Shown here: positions 26,293-36,096 of the stretch, one piece after another
How the letters are laid out: each line of letters opens with the position of its first letter
Numbering within the stretch: position 1 is the first letter of the stretch
Assembly: GCF_000143145.1 (NCBI RefSeq)
Contig: NC_014313.1
Location: 3,224,001-3,288,000, forward strand
Source: Hyphomicrobium denitrificans ATCC 51888
GTDB taxonomy: Bacteria; Pseudomonadota; Alphaproteobacteria; Rhizobiales; Hyphomicrobiaceae
Length of the DNA: 64,000 nucleotides
Direction of reading: 5' to 3'
Notes under the pieces: generated by a model
What the model saw: only the letters and a program-made list of their open reading frames with translations
The model's database searches: none
Told to the model about the DNA's origin: nothing
Program-made: the position numbers and the translations under genes

Positions 26293-27258
26293 GTGAACGC
26301 CCCGACCGCCCTTCGCACCTATCTCGATTTCGAAAAGCCGATCCTGGAGCTCGAAAACAAGGTGGCGGAGCTCAAGGCGCTGCATGTCGAGGGCAAAGGT
26401 CCGCAGATCGCGGACGAAATCGCGAAGCTCGAGCAGAAAGCCAAGGCGGCGCTCGTCGATACGTATGCGCGGCTGACGCCCTGGCAGAAGACACTCGTCG
26501 CACGCCATCCCGAACGTCCGCATGCGCTCGATTTCGTCAACGGGCTGATCGAAGAGTTCACGCCGCTCGCGGGCGACCGCTATTTCGCGGAAGACGAGGC
26601 GATCGTCGGCGGCATTGGCAAATTCCGCAACCGGTCGGTCGTGGTTCTCGGGCACGAAAAGGGCTCCGATACCGAGCAGCGGATCAAGCACAACTTCGGC
26701 ATGGCGCGGCCGGAAGGATATCGCAAGGCCGTGCGGCTGATGGAGTTGGCCGACCGCTTCAGCCTGCCGATCATCACGTTCGTCGACACACCCGGCGCCT
26801 ATCCCGGCATCGGCGCGGAAGAGCGCGGCCAGGCGGAAGCCATCGCGCGGTCGACCGAATGCTGCCTGCGCCTCGGCGTGCCGATCGTCACGGTCATCGT
26901 CGGCGAAGGCGGGTCGGGCGGCGCCATTGCAATCGCGACGGCCAATCGCATTCTTATGCTCGAACACGCTATTTATTCCGTGATCTCGCCCGAAGGCGCG
27001 GCGTCGATCATCTGGCGCGACAGCAACAAGAAAGAAGAAGCCGCGACGAATATGAAGATCACGGCGCAGGACCTCGATCAGCTCGGGGTCATCGACGCAA
27101 TTGTGAAGGAGCCGACAGGCGGGGCGCATCGGGACCGCGAATCGGTGATTATCTCGACCGGCAACGCGATTGCGCGGATGCTGTCCGAGTTCGACGGAAA
27201 ATCGGCCGATGACATTCGCGCACAGCGTCACGAGCGCTTTCTGTCCATCGGGCGATAA
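26293..27258 (+). CDS. accA: Acetyl-CoA carboxylase carboxyltransferase alpha subunit
   Basis: 321 aa from GTG 26293 ([20 protein letters not shown]), matching the usual AccA length; an ATG at 26218 would add 25 atypical residues. Signatures: [20 protein letters not shown], the oxyanion-forming [17 protein letters not shown] and [15 protein letters not shown]. With AccD it transfers CO2 from carboxybiotin to acetyl-CoA, giving malonyl-CoA for fatty acids. Biotin for this complex could come from the bio operon 15 kb away. Confidence 0.97.
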   Translation: MNAPTALRTYLDFEKPILELENKVAELKALHVEGKGPQIADEIAKLEQKAKAALVDTYARLTPWQKTLVARHPERPHALDFVNGLIEEFTPLAGDRYFAEDEAIVGGIGKFRNRSVVVLGHEKGSDTEQRIKHNFGMARPEGYRKAVRLMELADRFSLPIITFVDTPGAYPGIGAEERGQAEAIARSTECCLRLGVPIVTVIVGEGGSGGAIAIATANRILMLEHAIYSVISPEGAASIIWRDSNKKEEAATNMKITAQDLDQLGVIDAIVKEPTGGAHRDRESVIISTGNAIARMLSEFDGKSADDIRAQRHERFLSIGR

Positions 27259-27432
27259 GCGTCTGGTAAGCGTCTGGGCCGCAGTTGGGACGACCGTCCC
27301 GTCGGCGCCGCATTCGGACACCATACTTGAGTTGACAGCGTGCTCGCTGAATTTCAGTAGTCGTTGAGTCTGTTGCGTTATTCGTCCGCCAACCCGCGGC
27401 ACGGGGAAATCTAGTTCGGGAAAGGCGCTTTG

Positions 27433-28398
27433 GTGCTGACGCGCGTCTCGCTGACGTGGAGGGCTGCCGTTCAGACGGCGGTGATGGCCGGCGCGGTTTT
27501 GCTCGCGGCCTGCTCCAACACGCCCACGATTCCGCCGCCGTCGGAAGTTCCGCTGTCCAAGGACGCCATTTCGCTGCTCGCCAAGAAGGGCATGCAGTCG
27601 GGCTCGCCGATCTTCGTGCGCATTTTCAAGGAAGAGTCCGAGCTTGAAATCTGGAAGCAGCGCGATGACGGGCGCTTCTATCATTTCAAGACGTACCCGA
27701 TCTGCAATTGGTCCGGTGAGATCGGCCCCAAGCTGACGTATGGCGACCGGCAGGCTCCGGAAGGCTTCTATTCCGTGACGCCGGGCCTGATGAATCCGAA
27801 TTCGAAATATTATCTGTCGTTCAATCTCGGCTATCCGAATGCCTATGACCGATCGTGGAATCGCACGGGCGATTCAGTGATGGTGCATGGCAATTGCCGG
27901 TCGGCTGGCTGCTACGCCATGACAGATGCGCTGATGGAAGAAATCTATGGGCTGTCGCGCGAAGCGCTGAAGGCCGGCCAAACGAGCTTCCAGGTGCAAG
28001 CGCTGCCGTTCCGCATGACGGACGCGCGCATGGCACGCGAGAAGAACAGCAAATGGCTGACCTATTGGAAGACGCTGAAACAGGGCTACGATTATTTCGA
28101 GAAGTATCGCGTGCCACCGAACGTCGTCGTGTGCGAGCGCCGCTATGTTGTTGGCGTGCAGGCGCAAAGCCGGCCTGATGCGGATGGACCGTGCCCGCCG
28201 TTCTCGCGGCCGGCGCTGACAGCGTTCACGCCGCTTCCCGAGCCTGCGGAGGTCGACGTTGCGAAGGGCAACAAGCTCAAGGGCATCGCCAATCCGGATC
28301 TCGAGCCGACGCTCGCCGATATCAACGCCGCCAAGCAACGGCAAAGCGCGCAGGCGATTCAAAGCATGCCCGGCATGCCCGTTGCCAACGCCAACTGA
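27433..28398 (+). CDS. L,D-transpeptidase lipoprotein, YafK type (paralogue 1)
   Basis: 321 aa from GTG 27433, with GGGAAAGG 7 bp upstream; TTG 27430 is the alternative. A lipobox LLAAC near residue 27 predicts a lipoprotein. The YkuD fold lies at about residues 60-200, with FVRIFKEESELEIWKQ, GDRQAPEGFYSV and the catalytic motif VMVHGNCRSAGCYAMTD (His, Ser and Cys). Such enzymes form 3-3 peptidoglycan cross-links or attach or release proteins at peptidoglycan. The C-terminal 80 residues are Pro/Ala-rich. Followed after 17 bp by a paralogue. Confidence 0.92.
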   Translation: MLTRVSLTWRAAVQTAVMAGAVLLAACSNTPTIPPPSEVPLSKDAISLLAKKGMQSGSPIFVRIFKEESELEIWKQRDDGRFYHFKTYPICNWSGEIGPKLTYGDRQAPEGFYSVTPGLMNPNSKYYLSFNLGYPNAYDRSWNRTGDSVMVHGNCRSAGCYAMTDALMEEIYGLSREALKAGQTSFQVQALPFRMTDARMAREKNSKWLTYWKTLKQGYDYFEKYRVPPNVVVCERRYVVGVQAQSRPDADGPCPPFSRPALTAFTPLPEPAEVDVAKGNKLKGIANPDLEPTLADINAAKQRQSAQAIQSMPGMPVANAN

Positions 28399-28415
28399 AT
28401 TTTGGCGGGCCATCG

Positions 28416-29303
28416 ATGCCTGACATCACTCAGCAGCAGCCCGCCTCGAGACGCCGCCGGAAACGATGGGGCGGCGTGCTGGTGCTCGGCTTTCTGCTCA
28501 CGCTCGTTGCAGCGAGTGTCGCTGCCATTCAATTCGCGCAGCAATGGATGCCGGTCGTTTTCGGCGATGACGGCCTGATCCGCTATGAACGCTCGCAGCG
28601 TCGCATGCGCGCGGAGTATGGCTTGTCGATGCCCGGACAGCCCGATCTTGCCAGGTTTTCCGAACGGCTGGCGGAGCAGGGTTTGAAAGAGGGCGCTCCC
28701 GTTTTAGTGCGTATCTTCAAGCGAGAGTTCGAACTGGAGCTTTGGATGCAGCGCGACGGCGCGTTCCGCCGCTTCGCAACGTATCCGATCTGCCGCTGGT
28801 CCGGCTGGCTCGGGCCGAAGCTCGTTGAAGGCGACCGGCAAGCGCCGGAAGGCTTCTATACGGTCGAGGCGTCCGCCCTCAATCCGAACAGCCGCTGGTT
28901 CCGCTCGTTCAATCTCGGCTATCCGAATGCTTTCGATCGCGCGCAGGGGCGTACGGGGTCGCTGATCATGGTGCACGGCGGCTGCGGCTCGATCGGCTGC
29001 TTCGCGATGACCAACGGACAGATGGCGGAGATCTGGCGGCTCGTCACGGCAGCGCTCGGAGGCGGGCAAAAGCGCTTCCAGGTCCAGGTCTATCCATTCC
29101 GGATGTCCGAGGCTGAGCTTAAGGCGCATGCGAAAGATCCGGACATCGCCTTCTGGCGGGATCTCAAAGCAGGCCACGATCTCTTTGAGGCGAACGCCGT
29201 GCCGCCAACAGTTTCAGTCTGCAAGGGACGCTATCAATTCCAAGCGGGGGCACGAGCAAGCCCAGACAGCGAACCGATCCAGGCCGGCTGTTCGAATGGA
29301 TAA
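28416..29303 (+). CDS. Membrane-anchored L,D-transpeptidase (paralogue 2)
   Basis: 295 aa from ATG 28416. An Arg-rich cytoplasmic start is followed by one membrane segment (VLVLGFLLTLVAASVAAIQF), so it is a type II membrane protein rather than a lipoprotein. The YkuD region has LVRIFKREFELELWMQ, GDRQAPEGFYTVEA and catalytic MVHGGCGSIGCFAMTNG. It is clearly homologous to the genes before and after, sharing the FATYPICRWSG segment. Probably co-transcribed with the first paralogue. The tail contains a Cys pair (VSVCKGRY and QAGC). Confidence 0.9.
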   Translation: MPDITQQQPASRRRRKRWGGVLVLGFLLTLVAASVAAIQFAQQWMPVVFGDDGLIRYERSQRRMRAEYGLSMPGQPDLARFSERLAEQGLKEGAPVLVRIFKREFELELWMQRDGAFRRFATYPICRWSGWLGPKLVEGDRQAPEGFYTVEASALNPNSRWFRSFNLGYPNAFDRAQGRTGSLIMVHGGCGSIGCFAMTNGQMAEIWRLVTAALGGGQKRFQVQVYPFRMSEAELKAHAKDPDIAFWRDLKAGHDLFEANAVPPTVSVCKGRYQFQAGARASPDSEPIQAGCSNG

Positions 29304-29472
29304 CGTCCGCCAGCGGATGGGTTCATTTTTTATTCGGCATTGAATCAATATGTTTCCAATTCGGTATTTGTTAATTGCAATCCATATTTGCTTTACGCTG
29401 ACCACCAATTGAATGGCCGGAAATACCGGAATGCGCTATATCTCCGCGATCGAATGACGATGGAGATTGGTA

Positions 29473-29811
29473 ATGCGTAAGGCGTGGCTTGCGTCGGCCG
29501 TGATGGCGGCTGCTTTGGCCGGACTGGGAGGCACGACGACCTCTGCGTCCGCAGGCGTTGCGGGACTTCTGTCCGCCGCACAGAATGCGGCTCCGCAAGA
29601 GAGCGGGATCGAGAAGGTCACCCATCGCCGCCGGTATTATTATGACCCCGGCTATTACGCTTATTACGCATCGCCTTACGACTACGCGTACTATCCGCCG
29701 CCGGTCGTCTATTACCCTGTTCCTGCTCCACGGTACGTGCCCGGCCCGGCGTATTATCCTTATTCGGGATATTACGTCCGCCCCTGGCGCCGCCGCTACT
29801 ACGGCTGGTAA
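29473..29811 (+). CDS. Small exported Tyr/Pro-rich protein
   Basis: 112 aa from ATG 29473 with GGAGATT 8 bp upstream. Signal peptide at residues 1-27 (WLASAVMAAALAGLGGTTTSASA in pieces). The mature C-terminal half is built of Tyr, Pro and Arg: RRRYYYDPGYYAYYASPYDY, then YYPPPVVYYPVP and RRRYYGW at the end. Such composition suggests an envelope-associated, possibly cross-linkable or cell-wall-adhering protein. It sits between two L,D-transpeptidase genes, which hints at a peptidoglycan-linked role, but this is inference. Confidence 0.75.
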   Translation: MRKAWLASAVMAAALAGLGGTTTSASAGVAGLLSAAQNAAPQESGIEKVTHRRRYYYDPGYYAYYASPYDYAYYPPPVVYYPVPAPRYVPGPAYYPYSGYYVRPWRRRYYGW

Positions 29812-29951
29812 TCGTCCGAGCCTGCGGCGCCCAACTTGAGGTGCCGCAGACCCGCATTTCCGGCGCGGGTGTTCAAAAAGACACTTCGATTTGAAGATGG
29901 TGAGCGATACTATCCGCTGCGCGCAGGCGGATATTCGGTCGCGAACCATCC

Positions 29952-30950
29952 ATGTCACTTCCAAACGTACTTCGCAGGACGGCTTTTGCGGCGTTGGCTT
30001 TTGCCATCGCCGGCATTGGCGCCGCGCAGGCGCTGACCATCGAGCTCAAGGACGTCGCTGCCGACCGCGTCGAGCGCCAGCGGGCCGCCGCCGCTGGAGC
30101 CCTGCCGCTGCCGGGCACGCCGAACGTCGCTTTCCTGCAGGCGCGACTGCGGGACAAGGGCGTCACCCTCGCCGATCCAATTCTGATCCGCATCTTCAAA
30201 GCCGAGTCGGAGCTTGAGATCTGGAAGCAGAAGGGCGGCGGCTACATTCTCTTCGCGACCTATCCGATCTGCCATTGGTCCGGAACGCTCGGGCCGAAGC
30301 TGCGCGATGGCGACCGGCAGGCTCCGGAAGGCTATTACACGCTATCGCGCTCGCAGACGCGTCATGTTGGGCGCTGGCCAAGGTCGCTCGATCTCGGCTT
30401 CCCGAACATCCTCGATCAGTCTCAGGCACGCACGGGGTCGAGCATCCTGGTGCACGGCGGCTGCTCGTCCATCGGCTGTTTCGCGATGACGAACCCGGTC
30501 TCGGATGAAATCCATCAAATGACCCTCGCGGCGATGGACGGCGGCGAGCAGATCGTGCCGGTGCATGTGTTTCCGTTTCGCATGACCGACAAAAACCTGG
30601 CGGCGCAGGACGCGTCGCCGTGGAAGGCGTTCTGGACGAATCTCAAGGAGGGCTACGACCTCTTCGAGCAGACGAAGCGTCCGCCCATCATCGGCGTGTG
30701 CAGCGGGCGCTATATTTTCCGCGAGACGCAGGTGCGGGAGTCTGCCGGGCCGCTCGAAGCCTGCGGGCCGACGCTGACCGCGATCCGCGAACAGGATCAG
30801 TGGCTGCGCGACGTGCCGTATCCGACGCCTTTCACGCCAAGGCTCGCGTCGCAATCGCCAGAGACGGCGCGACCGATCCCGCAGGTCCAATCGAGCCTCG
30901 ACGGCGAAGCGCCAGCCGCGCCGATGTTTTCCTGGCCGCTGATCCGTTGA
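29952..30950 (+). CDS. Periplasmic L,D-transpeptidase (paralogue 3)
   Basis: 332 aa. Cleavable signal peptide (TAFAALAFAIAGIGAAQA). YkuD fold with LIRIFKAESELEIWKQ, LRDGDRQAPEGYYTL and catalytic SILVHGGCSSIGCFAMTNP. A conserved downstream segment (VHVFPFRMTDKNL, then ILxRPP-type IIGVCSGRYIF) is shared with the two upstream paralogues. Unlike them it should be a soluble periplasmic enzyme. The C-terminus is Pro-rich. Together the three encode one lipoprotein, one membrane-tethered and one soluble form of the same enzyme class. Confidence 0.92.
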   Translation: MSLPNVLRRTAFAALAFAIAGIGAAQALTIELKDVAADRVERQRAAAAGALPLPGTPNVAFLQARLRDKGVTLADPILIRIFKAESELEIWKQKGGGYILFATYPICHWSGTLGPKLRDGDRQAPEGYYTLSRSQTRHVGRWPRSLDLGFPNILDQSQARTGSSILVHGGCSSIGCFAMTNPVSDEIHQMTLAAMDGGEQIVPVHVFPFRMTDKNLAAQDASPWKAFWTNLKEGYDLFEQTKRPPIIGVCSGRYIFRETQVRESAGPLEACGPTLTAIREQDQWLRDVPYPTPFTPRLASQSPETARPIPQVQSSLDGEAPAAPMFSWPLIR

Positions 30951-31057
30951 CCTGGCGCTGATCTGGCCTCATTTCGCACCTGCACGACGGAACTTGCTCG
31001 GCTGGATGAGCTTGCGATAGAAGCGTGATATCGCAACTGCGAAAGGCTCGGAAACAC

Positions 31058-31651
31058 ATGGCAGAGAAGACCGTCATCAAGCGGGTAGAGATTTTTCTTG
31101 AGAGCATGCTGTTCAGCTCACGCTGGCTGCTGGCGCCGTTCTACTTCGGACTTGCGCTGGCGCTCTTCGTGCTGCTCATCAAGTTCTTGATGGAGCTTCT
31201 GCATCTCGCGCAGACTGCGTTCGTCTCGACCGAATCCGACGTCATCCTTGGGCTGCTGACGCTCGTCGATCTGACGCTGACCGGATCGCTACTGATTATC
31301 GTGATCTTCTCGGGCTACGAAAATTTCGTGTCGCGGATGGATCATTCGACCCATGGCGACCGGCCGGAATGGATGGGTACGATCGATTTCGCGGCGTTGA
31401 AGCTCAAGATGCTGTCGTCGATCGTCGCGATCTCGGCCGTGCAGCTGCTGCGTCAGTTCATGTCACTCGGAACCATTACGCCGGAGCGCGAAAAAGAACT
31501 GTTCTGGCTGGTGATCATTCACATCGTGTTCGTCGTCTCGAGCGTGCTGCTGGCGCTCTCTGACCGCATCGCGGCCGGCGGGCATGGCAGCGCCGAGGCG
31601 AGCGCATCGGAAGCTCCCGCAACCGCCGGAACGAAGATGAGCGGTCACTGA
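31058..31651 (+). CDS. UPF0114 (YqhA-type) membrane protein
   Basis: 197 aa from ATG 31058; an ATG at 31025 would add 11 polar residues. Three to four membrane segments are visible: WLLAPFYFGLALALFVLLIKF, LTLVDLTLTGSLLIIVIFSG and LFWLVIIHIVFVVSSVLLAL. The family signature FSGYENFVSRMDH and the WMGTIDFAALKLKMLSSIVAISAV region are present. Function is unknown across the family. The last 25 residues are Ala/Ser/Glu-rich and cytoplasmic. Convergent with secA, separated by a terminator. Confidence 0.93.
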   Translation: MAEKTVIKRVEIFLESMLFSSRWLLAPFYFGLALALFVLLIKFLMELLHLAQTAFVSTESDVILGLLTLVDLTLTGSLLIIVIFSGYENFVSRMDHSTHGDRPEWMGTIDFAALKLKMLSSIVAISAVQLLRQFMSLGTITPEREKELFWLVIIHIVFVVSSVLLALSDRIAAGGHGSAEASASEAPATAGTKMSGH

Positions 31652-31659
31652 CGATCGCG

Positions 31660-31703
31660 GAAAAACGAACGCCGATGGGCTGATCTTGGATCAGTCCATC
31701 GGC
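31660..31703 (-). terminator. Intrinsic terminator of secA
   Basis: On the minus strand, GCCGATGG-A-CTGATC / GATCAG-C-CCATCGGC (31671-31703) forms a 15-bp stem with one A/C mismatch and a CAA loop, followed by GTTCGTTTTT. It lies 7 bp after the secA stop. Confidence 0.88.
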
Positions 31704-31710
31704 ATCACGT

Positions 31711-34662
31711 TCAATCCATCTTGCCGTGGCAATGCTTGTATTTCTTGCCTGAGCCGCACGGGCAAAGGGCATTGCGAGAGACGCGGCCCCAGGTCGCCGG
31801 ATCATTCGGATCGACAGCGCCTTCGCCGCGGCGGCTCTGAAGCGGCGCACGCTTCTCAGGCTCGGGCGGCGCATTGCGGCGGGCACGAGCGCCGGCGATC
31901 GCGGCATCGGCCATCGCAAGCTCGGGATTCTGTTCGAACTCATCCAGTCCGGTCGTCGCGTCGACGTGGTGCGCCACCATCGGTGGGAGTTCCACCGGCT
32001 GCAACGCAGGCTGATCCTCAGGCGGCGCAAGCTCGACGTGCATCAGCTGGCCCGTCACGTTTTCGCGCAGGCGTCCGAGCATGTTTTCGAACAGGATGAA
32101 GCCTTCGCTCTTGTACTCGTTGAGCGGGTCTTTCTGACCGTAAGCGCGGAAGCCGATGACCTGGCGCAAATGTTCGAGCGTCACGAGATGCTCGCGCCAG
32201 AGATGATCGAGCGTCTGGAGCAGCACCATCTTTTCGATCTGGCGATAAAGCTCCGGTCCGAGTTCCTTCGTCTTTTCCTCGACCTTGGCTTCGACGGCAG
32301 AGCGAATGCGCTCCTTGATTTCCTCGTCGGCGATGCCTTCTTCGGCCGCCCAGGCGTCGATCGGAAGATCGAGGGCGAAGACTTCCTGCACCTGCTGCTT
32401 GAGGCCCACCGTGTCCCACTGCTCGGCGTAGGCCGTCGGCGGGATGAAGCGCGTCACGAGCTGATCGATGAGTTCGTTGCGAAGCTCGACGACCGTTTCG
32501 GAGACGTCGTCTTCGCCCATGATCTCGAGACGCTGATCGAAGATGACCTTGCGCTGGTCATTCATCACGTCGTCGTACTTCAGGATCTGCTTGCGGATGT
32601 CGAAGTTGCGCTGCTCGACCTTCTTCTGCGCGGTCTCGAGCGACTTGTTCATCCACGGATGCGTGATCGCCTCGCCTTCCTTGAGGCCCAACGTCTGCAG
32701 CACCTTTTCCATGCGCTCCGAGCCGAAGATCCGCATCAGATCGTCATCGAGCGCGAGATAGAATTTGGAGCGGCCCGGATCGCCTTGACGGCCAGAGCGG
32801 CCGCGCAGCTGGTTGTCGATGCGGCGGCTTTCGTGGCGTTCGGTCGCGAGCACGTAAAGGCCGCCGGCTTCGAGCGCCTTCTGCTTTTTCTGGGCAACGT
32901 CGGCGATAAGCTCGGCGCGCTTGCTCTTGATGGCGTCTTCGGCCGGAGCCGTGCCTTTCGCGGTTTCTTCCGCGATCCAGTCGCGCAGACGGAACTCGGC
33001 GTTACCGCCGAGCTGAATGTCGGTGCCGCGGCCGGCCATGTTCGTTGCGATCGTGACGGCGCCCGGGACGCCGGCCTGCGCGACGATGTTGGCTTCCTGC
33101 TCGTGATAGCGGGCGTTCAGAACGCTATGCTCGATCGCCTGCTTCTTGCCCTTCGATTCGGTTGCGAACTTCGTCAGCAGCGCCGCCATGTCGGTGAAGT
33201 GCTTGCGCAGCTCGTCTTCCTTGCCGGGCTTCAGTTCGCTCGCATTCTTCTCGAGCGAGCTTGCGAGTTCGCGCAGGTATTTATGATCCTTGAGAAGCTC
33301 GGAAAGCTGCTCCGACTTCTCGATCGACGTCGTGCCGACGAGGATCGGCTGGCCGCGCTCCTTGGCTTCCGCGATCGACTGGACGATCGCCGCAAGCTTT
33401 TCCTTTTGCGTGCGATAGATTTCGTCGTCTTCGTCGATACGGCTCACGGGAAGGTTCGTCGGAATGTCGACGACCTGCAGGCCATAAATATCCATGAACT
33501 CGTCGGCTTCGGTCATTGCCGTGCCGGTCATGCCGCCGAGCTTTTTGTAAAGGCGGAAGTAATTCTGGAACGTGATCGAGGCGAGCGTCTGGTTCTCAGG
33601 CTGGATCTCGACGTGCTCTTTGGCTTCGAGCGCCTGGTGAAGACCTTCCGAATAGCGCCGGCCCGGCATCATGCGGCCGGTAAATTCGTCGATGATGACG
33701 ACTTCGCCGCCTTTGACGATGTAGTCCTTATCGCGCTGGAACAGCTTGTGCGCCTTCAGCGCCTGCGTGAGGTGGTGAACGATCGTGACGTTGTCGATGT
33801 CGTACAGCGTGCCCTTGAGCATTCCGGCCTGCTCGAGAGCATTCTCCATCTTCTCGTTGCCGCCTTCGGTGAACGACACCTGGCGCTGCTTTTCGTCCAG
33901 CTCGAAATCACCCGGCTCGACGATTTTCATCATTTCGTCGATCGTCTGATACAGCTCGGCGCGATCTTCGAGCGGGCCCGAAATGATCAGCGGCGTACGC
34001 GCTTCGTCGATCAGGATCGAGTCGACTTCGTCGACGATCGCGTAGACGTGCGGACGCTGCACCATCTCGTCGCGACCCATCTTCATGTTGTCGCGGAGAT
34101 AGTCGAAGCCGAGTTCGTTGTTCGTCGCATAAGTCACGTCGCAGGCATAGGCGAGCTTGCGTTGCTCATCCGACATATCATGAACGATGATGCCGACGGT
34201 CAGGCCGAGGAAGCTGTAGACCTGACCCATCCATTCAGCGTCGCGCTTGGCGAGGTAGTCGTTGACGGTGACGACGTGCACGCCCTTGCTGTTCAAGGCG
34301 TTCAGATAGACTGGAAGCGTGGCGACCAAGGTCTTGCCTTCGCCGGTTCGCATCTCGGCGATGTCGCCCTGATGCAGAACCATGCCGCCGATCAGCTGCA
34401 CATCGAAGTGGCGTTGGCCGAGCGTGCGCTTGGCGGCTTCGCGAACCGTGGCGAAGGCGGGGACGAGCAGATCGTCGAGCGTCTTGCCGGCCGCGAGTTC
34501 CTTGCGAAACTCTTCCGTGCGAGCGCGCAGCTCGTCATCGGTCAGCGCCTGCACTTCACTTTCGAGTGCGTTGATCGCCGCGACCCGGGCCCTGAAACCC
34601 TTGACCTTGCGTTCATTCGACGAACCGAAGATTTTCGAAGCGAAGCCACCGAACGAGAGCAT
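31711..34662 (-). CDS. secA: Preprotein translocase ATPase SecA
   Basis: 983 aa from ATG 34662 ([20 protein letters not shown]); the frame extends upstream to 34698 without support. Walker [21 protein letters not shown], the [19 protein letters not shown] region and the [20 protein letters not shown]alker B block are all present, as are the second nucleotide-binding fold ([18 protein letters not shown]) and the C-terminal zinc motif [20 protein letters not shown]. It drives Sec-dependent export through SecYEG. Followed by a strong terminator and divergent from a parvulin gene. A 1342-codon plus-strand frame over it is a shadow. Confidence 0.98.
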   Translation of the reverse strand: MLSFGGFASKIFGSSNERKVKGFRARVAAINALESEVQALTDDELRARTEEFRKELAAGKTLDDLLVPAFATVREAAKRTLGQRHFDVQLIGGMVLHQGDIAEMRTGEGKTLVATLPVYLNALNSKGVHVVTVNDYLAKRDAEWMGQVYSFLGLTVGIIVHDMSDEQRKLAYACDVTYATNNELGFDYLRDNMKMGRDEMVQRPHVYAIVDEVDSILIDEARTPLIISGPLEDRAELYQTIDEMMKIVEPGDFELDEKQRQVSFTEGGNEKMENALEQAGMLKGTLYDIDNVTIVHHLTQALKAHKLFQRDKDYIVKGGEVVIIDEFTGRMMPGRRYSEGLHQALEAKEHVEIQPENQTLASITFQNYFRLYKKLGGMTGTAMTEADEFMDIYGLQVVDIPTNLPVSRIDEDDEIYRTQKEKLAAIVQSIAEAKERGQPILVGTTSIEKSEQLSELLKDHKYLRELASSLEKNASELKPGKEDELRKHFTDMAALLTKFATESKGKKQAIEHSVLNARYHEQEANIVAQAGVPGAVTIATNMAGRGTDIQLGGNAEFRLRDWIAEETAKGTAPAEDAIKSKRAELIADVAQKKQKALEAGGLYVLATERHESRRIDNQLRGRSGRQGDPGRSKFYLALDDDLMRIFGSERMEKVLQTLGLKEGEAITHPWMNKSLETAQKKVEQRNFDIRKQILKYDDVMNDQRKVIFDQRLEIMGEDDVSETVVELRNELIDQLVTRFIPPTAYAEQWDTVGLKQQVQEVFALDLPIDAWAAEEGIADEEIKERIRSAVEAKVEEKTKELGPELYRQIEKMVLLQTLDHLWREHLVTLEHLRQVIGFRAYGQKDPLNEYKSEGFILFENMLGRLRENVTGQLMHVELAPPEDQPALQPVELPPMVAHHVDATTGLDEFEQNPELAMADAAIAGARARRNAPPEPEKRAPLQSRRGEGAVDPNDPATWGRVSRNALCPCGSGKKYKHCHGKMD

Positions 34663-35058
34663 CTTGAAATCCGTCCTAACGTCAGCATCAGCCCGCACGC
34701 GTCAGTGCGCCCGGGCAAGGGTTGCGTTCAGCTGAGGTTCCATTCAGCAGAAAATGCGCGGCAAGGGCCTCCCCGCCACGCCTGCATCACGTTCCCTCGG
34801 CAATCTCACGTGGTCCGAACGGGCCGAAACCCGCGCCGATCTGGGGCAGACATAAGAACTCGTCCCCCCGACTGTCAATGTTCAGAAGCGTGTCTCCCAG
34901 CGTTCAAATTTTGCCGGTCTGTTCAAATATTAACTTGGTTTTCCAACCCCAGGCCGTTATCGAGGCCCGTCCGCTTGCGGCCTGCATGGACTGACGCAGC
35001 TATGCGCCGAAAATCGGTCTGGCGGGCATTTCTCATCCAAACTTCGGAGCTTACACCT
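34663..35058. other. Divergent secA / parvulin intergenic region
   Basis: 396 bp. It becomes AT-rich at 34895-34945. GTTCAAAT occurs twice in direct orientation at 34902-34909 and 34921-34928, 19 bp apart, with a related GTTCAGAA at 34880-34887. The even spacing near two helical turns suggests a binding site for a regulator controlling the parvulin gene. No RNA gene or credible small ORF is seen. Confidence 0.45.
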
Positions 35059-35994
35059 ATGAAGCGCATCTTCCCTACCGCCTTTACGGTCGCATTCGCG
35101 GTCGCGCTTCTGGGGGCGCCTGGCATTCAGGCCTTCGCGCAGGATAAGGTCGTCGCCACCATCGACGGGAAGCCGATCACGGAGGGCGATCTCGCCGTCG
35201 CGGAAAGCGAAATCGGCAGCGACATGGGCACGATGCCCGGCCCGCAGAAGCGCACTTCGCTGCTCGAGTTCCTCATCGACAACCAGCTTTTTGCCGAAGC
35301 GGGCGAAAAGGCCAAGCTTGATCAGGGCCCCGACTTCGAGACGCGCCTCGCCTATCTCAAGCGCCGGGCGCTGAGAGAGCTGTATTTCGAGAAGGTCATC
35401 AAGGGTTCGGTCAGCGACGCGGATGCGCGCAAGATCTATGACGATCAGGTGAAGCTTCTGAAGCCGGAAGAAGAAGTTTCGGCGCGCCATATCCTGGTCG
35501 AAACCGAAGAGCAGGCCAAAGAACTCAAGGCGAAGCTCGATAAAGGCGCGGATTTCGCCCAGCTCGCGAAGGAAAACTCGAAAGATCCGGGCTCGAAGGA
35601 CGACGGCGGCAATCTCGGCTATTTCGGCCACGGTCAGATGGTGCCGCAGTTCGAAGAGGTTGTCTTCAAGCTGAAGAAGGGCGAGGTTTCCGCGCCGGTG
35701 AAGACCCAGTTCGGATGGCATCTCGTCAAGCTGGAAGATAGCCGGACGAAGCAGCCGCCCGCCTTCGAAATCGTCAAGGACCGCATCGCGCAGTCGCTGC
35801 TCCTGCAGAAGGCTCAGAAAACGGCGACGGAACTTCGCGCCAACGCCAAGATCGAGATCGTCGATCCGGAGATCAAAAAGTCGATCGACGAGCGCAATGC
35901 GATGATCGCCAAGCAGGCGGCTCCGAGCGCAGCGCCGTCGACCGCACCGGCGGCGCCTCCTGCAGACGCTCCGAAGGATGCGCCGAAGCCATAA
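35059..35994 (+). CDS. Periplasmic parvulin-type peptidyl-prolyl isomerase
   Basis: 311 aa. Signal peptide (FPTAFTVAFAVALLGAPGIQAFA in pieces) cut near residue 28. A SurA-like N-terminal helical part is followed by a rotamase domain at about 145-240: VSARHILVETEEQAKELKAKL, FAQLAKENSKDPGSKDDGGNLGYFGHGQMVPQFEE (pieces) and KTQFGWHLVKLEDSR. It assists folding of exported proteins. The tail (residues 280-311) is Ala/Pro-rich. Divergent from secA, a sensible partner, and followed by a strong hairpin. Confidence 0.94.
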   Translation: MKRIFPTAFTVAFAVALLGAPGIQAFAQDKVVATIDGKPITEGDLAVAESEIGSDMGTMPGPQKRTSLLEFLIDNQLFAEAGEKAKLDQGPDFETRLAYLKRRALRELYFEKVIKGSVSDADARKIYDDQVKLLKPEEEVSARHILVETEEQAKELKAKLDKGADFAQLAKENSKDPGSKDDGGNLGYFGHGQMVPQFEEVVFKLKKGEVSAPVKTQFGWHLVKLEDSRTKQPPAFEIVKDRIAQSLLLQKAQKTATELRANAKIEIVDPEIKKSIDERNAMIAKQAAPSAAPSTAPAAPPADAPKDAPKP

Positions 35995-36029
35995 CGGCCT
36001 GCATCGAGACGCAACCTTTTGATTTTCTG

Positions 36030-36060
36030 GATCGGGCCGCTTGATTATGGCGGCCCGATC
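36030..36060 (+). terminator. Hairpin after parvulin gene
   Basis: Perfect 11-bp stem GATCGGGCCGC (36030-36040) / GCGGCCCGATC (36050-36060) with a 9-nt loop, 35 bp after the stop at 35994. The following bases are TGTTTC, so the U-tract is weak, but stem strength and position fit a terminator isolating the parvulin gene from argJ. Confidence 0.72.
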
Positions 36061-36096
36061 TGTTTCACGGAGCCGCATGCCATAGCGGAGGGTTTC

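Noticed and set aside
31966..35994. 1342-codon plus-strand frame running antisense to secA and into the parvulin gene
   Set aside because: The part over secA is the reverse-strand shadow typical of GC-rich codon bias. SecA and the parvulin from 35059 are both clearly genuine, and the antisense translation has no family features.
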